Source: Herpetospermum pedunculosum
Taxonomy: Eukaryota > Streptophyta > Magnoliopsida > Cucurbitales > Cucurbitaceae
Length of the DNA: 64,000 nt
Assembly: GCA_028017165.1 (NCBI GenBank)
Contig: CM051531.1
Location: 1,676,501-1,740,500, forward strand
Reading direction: 5' to 3'
The position numbers and the translations under genes are program-made. The number at the start of each line of letters is the position of its first letter. Position 1 is the stretch's first letter. The notes below the pieces were generated by a model that was given only the letters and a program-made list of their open reading frames with translations, had not been told where the DNA came from and searched no databases. Positions 57,601 to 64,000 of this stretch are shown here, piece after piece.

Positions 57601-60073
57601 GAAGAAAGGATGGAAATTGGGTCAAGTCAGAGGAATGGAGGGGTGGGTCACAATTTACCTCGGTGTGTGTGGATGTGGGCAAAAGGGGATGAGAAGACTT
57701 GTCAGATACACCAAGAGCAACAATTTTGGTACTTTTTCCTGGACTTTCAGCAAAAAAGGTACAACTTTCTGACCTTTCAACTTCAGGAACAGTGTTGATC
57801 ATTGTTTGCAAGACTTCTTTGTACTTCATAGTCACTTTCACGTGGGTCAATTGTCCATTTTCTTTTCCAATCGCGCGTCCCTTGGTATCTGTGACAAGCT
57901 GAGCACGTTGGCTTTCTTCTCCGGCTGGTTTTGGTGGAGTTTTGCCATGGATTCCGGCAACAAAATTCAAAGCAAACTCCGGTTTGTAGAAAGGGTCTAC
58001 TTGCACTGTGAATGGATTTTTGCCTTGTGATGTGAGAAGGATATCGGCGGGGATGAAGCCATGGGCATTTTCTTTGACTTTTATACTAACTTCCATCATT
58101 TCCAACCTTGATAAGGTCTTGGTTGCCGTTTCTATGTATCCACCACATCTATCTCCTATGTTTTTAAACATATCAAGAGACCATCTGTCAATTGGCAAAT
58201 TCCTTATTTTTATCCAACCTCCATAAGATGGTACCACAGACTTTTCCAAATAAGATATTTCATTCCATTTCTCAAATCTGATTTTGTAGAGTCCTGTCAA
58301 GGTCCAACCCTTAATATTACACAAAGTATCCCCCTGGTCTTTGTCTTTAACCTTCAATAGAGCCCTATCTGGTTGTATGGGGCTGATGGAGCCAACATTC
58401 GTGATATCCAGTTGTATGACCTTGATGATCTCAGCCCAACTATCATGGAAATTTTTCCTAAAGACTATAACAGCCTCATCGGGATAGAACTCATCCATTT
58501 CAGGAGTAGGTCTGATTTTTCCAGTTGATACCTGTTGATAGGCTTGTTTCAAAGTAGTTGATGTTGCTGCATTCTTGCTCTCTTGCTTGTTTGACTTTAA
58601 TGCTTCCTTATAGGAGTGGTGGTTCATCTTTATGGTGGGTTTTGGAGCCATATTCAGATAAGTTTTTTTGGGGGTTGTTGTGGGAGTTAAGAAGAGAGAG
58701 GAAGCTCTTCCAACCATATTTATTACTCCCAATAGGGTTGGTTTCTCAATTATAAATTTTCATTTTCACTTTCTTATTGCATTGAAATAGGTAAATTTCA
58801 ATTCATACAAAATGAACAGTTGTTGATGTTGGCATGGCTCGTGATAGTGGGGAGTTAATTTTTATGTTCACTTAGAAGTTAGAAATAGACCCAATCCAAC
58901 AAAAATATGTTTTCATTATCCTATTTGTTTGTGTTTATCAATTACAGAGTTAATGGGAGAGAACTAGAGATCTAGATTAGAAGTTGGAGAATTTAAGGAT
59001 GTATGAGTAATGGTCTCAAAAATGCTATGTTCAGCAGCAGGTTGATATGGCTCAGAAATGTATCTAGAATGATAGGTCATAACTTGTTCTATATATGAAT
59101 ATACGTTTGGCAGTCATCAGGACTCCACCATTGATAAGATTGTAGTTTTATAAAGCGGTATGCTTAGAAAGGTGCGTCAATGCTTTTGGGACAAAGTTGA
59201 AACTAGTCTCAAGGTTCTAACTGCTAAGGACATATTTGAGAGTGATTTTGAAATGGTTAAAATCACTTGTCACGTCCAACATCACTCAAAAGCATGTCTT
59301 TAATCATTCAAAATCAATTTTGATGGTATGTAAATTGCGTTTAAAAGTGTAAAACCAAACATTAAAATGATTTTGAATGATTAAATGCATGTTTTAGAGT
59401 GATTTTGAATATGACAAAAAAATGATTTTAACAAGTTCAAAATCACTCCCAAACATGCTCCAAGTTTATATGACTTCAATTTAATCTCAATGTTGTAGCT
59501 ATGTTATTCACTTCATAATTTTTATTACCTTTATCCTATTATTATATGCAGAAGAAAACATCTTTAGCAGGAATTGTTTTTTTGAAGTAATGGAGTGCCT
59601 GACTTATCTGTATAACTTCAATATGGTATGGTGCAGGGAATTTTAGTTTCGCTCAAAGGATAATAGCGAAGTATGGTGGGGCTACAGCCATGTATTTTGT
59701 TTCCAAGAAATTGAAAGAGAAACATAACATCACGGATGAACGCAAAGCCTTATATGGAGCTGCAGAAACATGGGTGGATGCACTGGAAGACCGTCAGTTT
59801 CTTGGTATACTTAACTTCATTCACGATTCTGTTCAGTTATTTAGATTTAATTTAAAGATATTTGAAAAGAGCAGTTCAATTTTACAACACATTTGTCTTT
59901 GGATAGGTGGATCATATCCTAATTTAGCTGATCTTGCCGTCTTTGGTGTCTTGAGACCAATCCGACACCTTCAATCTGGAAAAGATATGGTAGAGCATAC
60001 AAGAGTTGGTGAATGGTATACTAGAATGGAGAAGGCTGTGGGAGAGTCTGCAAGGATCGACTCCGGAAGTTAG
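54624..60073 (+). CDS. Prostaglandin E synthase 2-like protein (glutaredoxin and GST-C domains)
   Basis: Six exons: 54624-54954, 55553-55687, 55800-55878, 56064-56158, 59637-59804, 59907-60073, phases closing to 324 residues. The Arg/Ser-rich N-terminus (MRRINGVHVLSRIV) looks like a mitochondrial or plastid transit peptide. A glutaredoxin-like domain follows, with YEACPFCNKVKAFLDYYNVPY (CPFC at 103-106) and KKVPILVVDG, and then a GST-C-like helical domain (HVLSPNIYRNYKEALESF, NFSFAQRIIAKYGG, LADLAVFGVLRPIRHLQSG). In animals the family is mPGES-2; in plants prostaglandin synthesis is not expected, and a redox or glutathione-linked role is inference. Intron 4 is 3.5 kb and holds a LINE and a MITE. 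Intron 1 has a GGTCGGT-rich repeat (55130-55280). Confidence 0.93.
56319..58736 (-). mobile_element. LINE-like element with ORF1 but no ORF2, in intron 4
   Basis: Inserted antisense to its host gene. The 3' poly(A) is at 56319-56334 on the minus strand. GTTGGTTT flanks both ends (56311-56318, 58737-58744), a short target duplication. It carries a long ORF1 and then only about 270 bases of 3' sequence. No reverse transcriptase or endonuclease is present, so an internal deletion removed ORF2 or the element is a non-autonomous form. Confidence 0.8.
56606..58717 (-). CDS. LINE ORF1 protein, DUF4283-like
   Basis: An open frame of 703 codons from the first ATG at 58717; the frame stays open upstream to the insertion edge, so the element may be slightly 5'-truncated. 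Residues about 55-190 look like a DUF4283 RNA-binding-type domain of plant LINE ORF1 (AVIVFRKNFHDSWAEIIKVI, GGWIKIRNLPIDRWSLDMF, GYIETATKTL). The rest is low-complexity and rich in Pro, Ser and Thr, with a short repeat TVAKTVPLTN at about 455-480. It has no zinc knuckle. The long intact frame suggests a young insertion. Confidence 0.8.
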   Translation of the reverse strand: MVGRASSLFLTPTTTPKKTYLNMAPKPTIKMNHHSYKEALKSNKQESKNAATSTTLKQAYQQVSTGKIRPTPEMDEFYPDEAVIVFRKNFHDSWAEIIKVIQLDITNVGSISPIQPDRALLKVKDKDQGDTLCNIKGWTLTGLYKIRFEKWNEISYLEKSVVPSYGGWIKIRNLPIDRWSLDMFKNIGDRCGGYIETATKTLSRLEMMEVSIKVKENAHGFIPADILLTSQGKNPFTVQVDPFYKPEFALNFVAGIHGKTPPKPAGEESQRAQLVTDTKGRAIGKENGQLTHVKVTMKYKEVLQTMINTVPEVERSESCTFFAESPGKSTKIVALGVSDKSSHPLLPTSTHTEVNCDPPLHSSDLTQFPSFLPSPFNQSHTPLPSPSLVITHISHHTPLALDLDPFLFKSSPQKIPPFFHILEEEAHGQWVLPNTNPTVAKTVPLTNSTVAKTVPLTNPTLAKNPTNNLPHTKFQSITKNPTPYHSALQNSPSLQPSPPPILFTKIPPLLKPIIINNRKSSLVVGTIHSTNSGKFLNDSDDLLSSPCSQSNEDSPSFTNASKEISIFSPTAITNLFDESYESIEDEHPLAITPISMDPPHSSLVHQSPDFGIKHTAQKVITKEFEETPTEEDITHYLAIVLPWLIKRGMCIMSLPTQGKQKKMTNNKKQRNWEKELLNLNSGVNYGKIRTRRSYLSEGSKHPN
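59228..59461. mobile_element. MITE with GAGTGATTTTGAAATG termini
   Basis: Terminal inverted repeats of about 40 bases: GGACATATTTGAGAGTGATT at the left and the complement of GGAGCATGTTTGGGAGTGAT at the right, continuing with GAAATGGTTAAAATCA-like sequence. The element is 234 bases and non-coding. Related copies are in endoplasmin intron 7, ROP intron 1, and around 61583/62706. A target duplication is not clear. Confidence 0.8.
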
Positions 60074-60595
60074 TACAATTTATAGTTTTTGTTTGTCTTT
60101 ATTACTCAATATCTTGCCAGGTTATAGATAAATATCTGAACATTTAGAACGTTAGATCTTTAAAGCTTGTCTGTGAGAATAATCTGCTAGATCCATGTTG
60201 AAAATTTAGAATTCTCGTCCTTTCAGATGATTGGAGGGTCTGAATTTGTATTTAAAGGTGGTGTTGTTGGCTTATTATAGTTAACTATATAGTCTATATT
60301 GAGTTCGGTATGACCGATCTTACAGAGGTGAATAAGATTTGTAGACGATTTTGACAATTGATATGATATGTAGGCCTAACTTAGGTTTCGTCAACCAAGA
60401 TTTTCACCCATGCTGTAAATAATGAGCAACTCTAACACAAAATCCTAATTCAAGTTTACAAGCAGTTAATTAATTTACATTGAATATCAACTATCTCTTG
60501 AATCAAGAAGACGACGTATTGGTGGTAGCCCACGTAAGGTATAAAATTTAAATGCAACGAGTGATGTAGGTTAGTGAAAGAAATTGACACGCCAA
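60074..60595. other. 3' UTR and downstream flank of the PGES2-like gene
   Basis: No further gene or repeat is recognised. Confidence 0.4.
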
Positions 60596-60688
60596 CCTGA
60601 GCATAACTCAATTGGTTAAGGTATATACCCTCGACTAAGAGATCAAATGTTCGAATCTCCAACCCCACATGTTGTTGAATTAAAAAAA
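60596..60688 (+). mobile_element. Group B SINE
   Basis: CCTGAGCATAACTCAATTGG, then AAATGTTCGAATCTCCAACC, CCACATGTTGTTGAATT and an A run. This is the most complete group B copy in the window. Confidence 0.7.
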
Positions 60689-61582
60689 AGTGCAAGAAAT
60701 TGACACGCAGACTGTAGTTATTATTGAATATAATCTACAACATGTGGGAGTATATGCCTTAATCAGTTGAGCTATACTTTAGAACTCAAGGACATACCCA
60801 TACAACCGATAGAACATATCATGTTCAAATAAGGTCGTTATTAACTATTAGTTGTGCCATATTATACTAAGGTTGGCAGAAGACGTTCTATTTGCAGGAT
60901 CAAGATCCTTTTCCATAAAGTGGGATTAGACTATTACAATTGATCTGTTTCTTATGGGCTAAAAATCATTACTTGGTGAAGTTTGAGAACAACCTAAATG
61001 CTATCAAAGAGTAGATAAACCATACGTACATCCTAAAAGAATTTACATAAAAAATAGCCATAAGATTATGGGTTAGAACAACTCTAAGATCTCAAAGTTC
61101 ATGATATGCCTTTACTCCCCTCTTCAATATTTCCCATACCTATAATCTTCTTCCATTCAGCCCCAAACTTTTATTGATAACATGACTTTTGGAGAATGTA
61201 GAACTGATCCTCTCTTAATTCACTCGTATTGGTGCTCATGAAAAGCTTGAAGGTTGGTGCTTGTGTTCGGGCTCGAAAGGTATTGCTTCTCTCAATTATG
61301 ACCTACTAAATTAGGTTACCATCTAGAATACCTTTCTCAATTATGACCAACTAAATTAGGTTACCATCTAGGTCTTGGTTGGTGGCTTCAAAATTTAGTA
61401 ATATTTTTCATGTTGAGATCTGAACTATGGTGAATAGTGTGTAGTTGCCATCTAGGTCTAGGTCTTGGTTGGTGTTGTTGTCTTTCAATGGCTCTCTTAA
61501 TTATTTGAGAAATTTCTCTCCTGGGTAACAATGAGTAATGAGTTAGAAGACTAATCTTAAAGTAAATGTAATGAACTATTAA
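60689..61582. other. Intergenic sequence with repeat pieces
   Basis: A minus-strand group B fragment is at 60730-60780. The segment 60779-60840 is shared with 36964-37022. A roughly 40-base phrase (TTAGGTTACCATCTAG) recurs at 61311 and 61355. No gene is recognised. Confidence 0.45.
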
Positions 61583-62800
61583 GGGCGTGTTTGAGAGTGA
61601 TATCTCTTATGGCTAAATGAATTTGACGATTTTACAAAGAGAAATCAGCCATGTGGAGAAAAGTTATTAGTGCAAAATTTTGGGGTTACTCATTTCAACA
61701 ATAAGTCGACTGCGGAATCCCTTGACTCATCTAAAGGTCCTTGGAAGTCCATGCTAAAAAGTCCAATCTCAGATTTACTCCCACATTACTTGTAAAGTCA
61801 GAAATGGACTTTCTATTCATTTTTGGGGTGATTAGTGGCTGACTGATGGGGCTCTGAAGGTATTATTCCCTCATCTCTTTGCCATTTCTAAAAAGAAGGA
61901 TGAATCAGTGCCTGAAATGTGGAACGACGGTTCTCAATCATGGAACTTTCACCCTCGGAGACATCTAAATGAAGTTGAAATTGGTGAGTGATCCACCCTC
62001 TCATTTGCTCTTGAAAGGATTGCTTTAAGTGTTGCCCCAGACAGTTGGCAGTGGACCTTGGAGAAAGATGATTGTTTCTCATCGAAGTCTCACTAAAATT
62101 CTTTCCTCTAAAGGTGTTTTGGAGAAGTTGAAGCTTTATAACATCATTTGGAAATGTAACTATCCCAAGAAGTTTAAGTTTTTTATTTGGTTGATTAGCC
62201 ATCATTGTCTTAGTACACAAGACAATATTCAAAATTGACTATACATCTACCCAAGTTGCTGTCCCATTTGCAAAAAAAGAGAGGAAACACCCAACTGGTG
62301 CAAGCAAGCAAATAGGTTTTGGAATCATTCCTTCTATGTTTTTGGTTGGCAAATTGTCCTCCCTTGGGAGATTGGTGCCCTTCTCTCTATCATCCTTGAA
62401 GGTCATCCTTTCAAGAAAGAAAATGCAGTTATTTGGCTCAATATGGCCGGGGCGTTCTTATGGACTACTTGGCTTCATCGAAACTCTCTGATCTTCACAA
62501 ATAAGAAACAAAACACTTTGACTTTTTCACATCAATTACGTATTTTGCTATGAATTGGTGTGAATTGTCGTCCCCTTTTTGTGATTATAGTCTTACTTCC
62601 CTCATTACTAATTGAAGAAGCTTTTTGTAACTCTTGGATACTTTGTAGTTTTTCACTATATCAATGAAGTTCTCTCTTTCATATCAAAAAAAGAAAGAAA
62701 AAAAAAGTGATTTTGAAATGGTTTTCAAAATCAATTTTGATTGTATGGAAATCGCGTTTGCAAGTGTAAAACCAAACATCAAGTTGACTTTGATGTTAAT
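61583..62800. mobile_element. MITE split by a LINE insertion
   Basis: GGGCGTGTTTGAGAGTGAT (61583-61601) is a MITE terminus. The family sequence resumes at 62706 (AGTGATTTTGAAATGGTTTT, TCAATTTTGATTGTATGG, AAGTGTAAAACCAAACATCA) and fades near 62800. Confidence 0.75.
61602..62705 (+). mobile_element. 5'-truncated LINE inserted in a MITE
   Basis: AGTGAT (61596-61601, 62706-62711) forms the target duplication. The 1.1 kb insert encodes, in broken frames, the end of reverse transcriptase and a zf-RVT domain (WKCNYPKKFKFFIWLISHH, then CCPICKKREETPNWCKQANRFWNHSF in pieces), then INGAFLW-like tail sequence, and ends in an A-rich tail at 62685-62705. Confidence 0.8.
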
Positions 62801-64000
62801 AATATTTATTTGATTAAGTTAAGTGATATATACGATACATAACCTTTAAAATAGTACATTTTTCATTTATGTGTCCAAACTGCCTATATTTTGCACAAAT
62901 AGTCACAAGGGTCTGTAGATTTTCATAAAAATTCCAGCTCAATTACAATTTAACCCTTTCATCAAATTAACTTTTAGAAAAAAAAAAAAATAAAAAAAAA
63001 TTAACCCTTTCTTCGATGACCTAAATTTAGGCACTAAATACTTATATACTTATATGAATAAAGTTTGTTTGAAGCCTTCCAAACTCACTTCAAATCAATT
63101 GAATACATCTTTTTTAATTAAGAAACTTCCTCTCCTACATTTTTTCTCGTTCCTTTTTCTTCACTTTCTTTCATCTTCTCCAAGGTTTAAAACAACAAAA
63201 TCAAAATCAAACAACCATCATCTTCTCCATCTTCTAATGGAAGTGAAGAAAGTTTAGATGCAAATATATCACTTTTTTTTATTAATAAAGACAAATAACC
63301 ACTTGTGCAAGAAAAAAAAAAAAAAACTATAATTGAAACTTTTAAAACCAAACTAAATTGAAAAAGCAAGAATAAAATTAGATGGGAATGGAGTTATTTG
63401 AAGGCGTGAGGCTCAAGGAACAAGAAATCCGTATACCAAGTTCCGAACTCCAGTCCAGTCAGATTCAAAACTTTGTCGTTTTATTCCATGGCCAAACTGA
63501 CAATTTCTACAATCTCTGATTCACACTTCTCTCCATGATCACTCCTATTACTCCTTTCACATACCTTTTGTTTAATCGTTGATAACTCGATTCTTCAGCA
63601 AAAATTCATTCCATAATCGATAAAATAGGGTGGAAAAATTTATGCTCACAAAAATTCATGTCGAGTTATTCTCAACAAATTATACCACTACAAATGAGAT
63701 GGAATAGGAATTATAGGATAGAACCAAGGTTTAAAATATAGATGTCGGTCGAAATGTCGAGGTCTCAATTTTATGAAAATGTCAATGAGAATATAGATAA
63801 AATTTCGATGTCGATGGATATTCTTAAATCGACGAAAAATGAGAGATTCGAATTCTAGACTTTCGATTGGAGATACATGTTTTACAAAATAAGAGATTCG
63901 AACTTTTGTATTCTATCTCTCATACATCTAATGCTATAAAATTCTAATTTTCTTTTTTGAAACGTATGTGATCTCTTCCAATAATTTCTCCATTCACAAA
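62801..64000. other. Right-end intergenic sequence
   Basis: AT-rich. Words related to ATGTCGATGG and AATTTCGATGTCGAT at 63740-63840 are short internal repeats. A minus-strand acceptor-like CAG followed by AGATTGTAGAAATTGTCAG and a stop (63493-63531) could be a last exon of a gene beyond the edge, but this is too weak to call. Confidence 0.35.

Noticed and set aside
63493..63531. Possible last exon on the minus strand (ends in EIVEIVSLAME then stop)
   Set aside because: Only a few codons and one acceptor-like site support it; the rest of any such gene would be outside the window.

Overview
The window is nuclear DNA of a flowering plant. It is AT-rich, its genes carry many short GT-AG introns, and LINE, SINE and foldback debris fills the space between them. 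The repeats (GATAGAC-type minisatellites, tRNA-derived SINEs, LINEs with a DUF4283-like ORF1) and the protein sequences suggest a cucurbit. That lineage call is inference, not proof. There is no bacterial, organellar, rRNA or CRISPR content.

Seven full protein genes and one partial one can be modelled, with exon phases that close exactly in all multi-exon models. From left to right: the first 101 codons of a KIN-6-like kinesin (minus strand, running off the left edge); an ER HSP90/endoplasmin of 15 exons (5339-10143) whose promoter holds two exact ER-stress elements; a SYT2-like synaptotagmin of 12 exons (14430-18382, minus); a single-coding-exon proline-rich PNRC-like protein (30800-31393); the RNA polymerase I subunit RPA12 in five small exons with a 4.7 kb first intron (32536-38307, minus); a type I ROP/RAC GTPase of 7 exons with one GC-AG intron (47396-50066); a conserved Lys-rich protein of unknown function with a 40-residue internal repeat (51086-53308, minus); and a prostaglandin E synthase 2-like glutaredoxin/GST protein of 6 exons (54624-60073) with a LINE in intron 4. 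There are two intact nuclear tRNA genes, tRNA-Gln(CTG) and tRNA-Lys(TTT).

Gene-poor blocks lie at about 0.7-5 kb, 10.5-14 kb, 18.5-30 kb, 39-47 kb and 60-64 kb. They contain degraded LINEs, two or three tRNA-derived SINE groups plus an Au-like SINE, a 1204-bp solo LTR with a 39-bp minisatellite, MITEs, a 270-bp-arm inverted repeat, and long-TIR elements with palindromic cores. Several insertions are nested and can be put in order from their target-site duplications: an LTR inside a SINE's target duplication, and a LINE inside a MITE.

The genes are ordinary housekeeping or signalling genes and do not form a pathway cluster. I found no convincing new multigene system. The least explained material is the family of long-TIR elements with GTGTACCATGG-type palindromic cores (11039-12016, 25156-25487 and a partial relative near 4.3 kb), followed by the large inverted duplication at 43957-44665.
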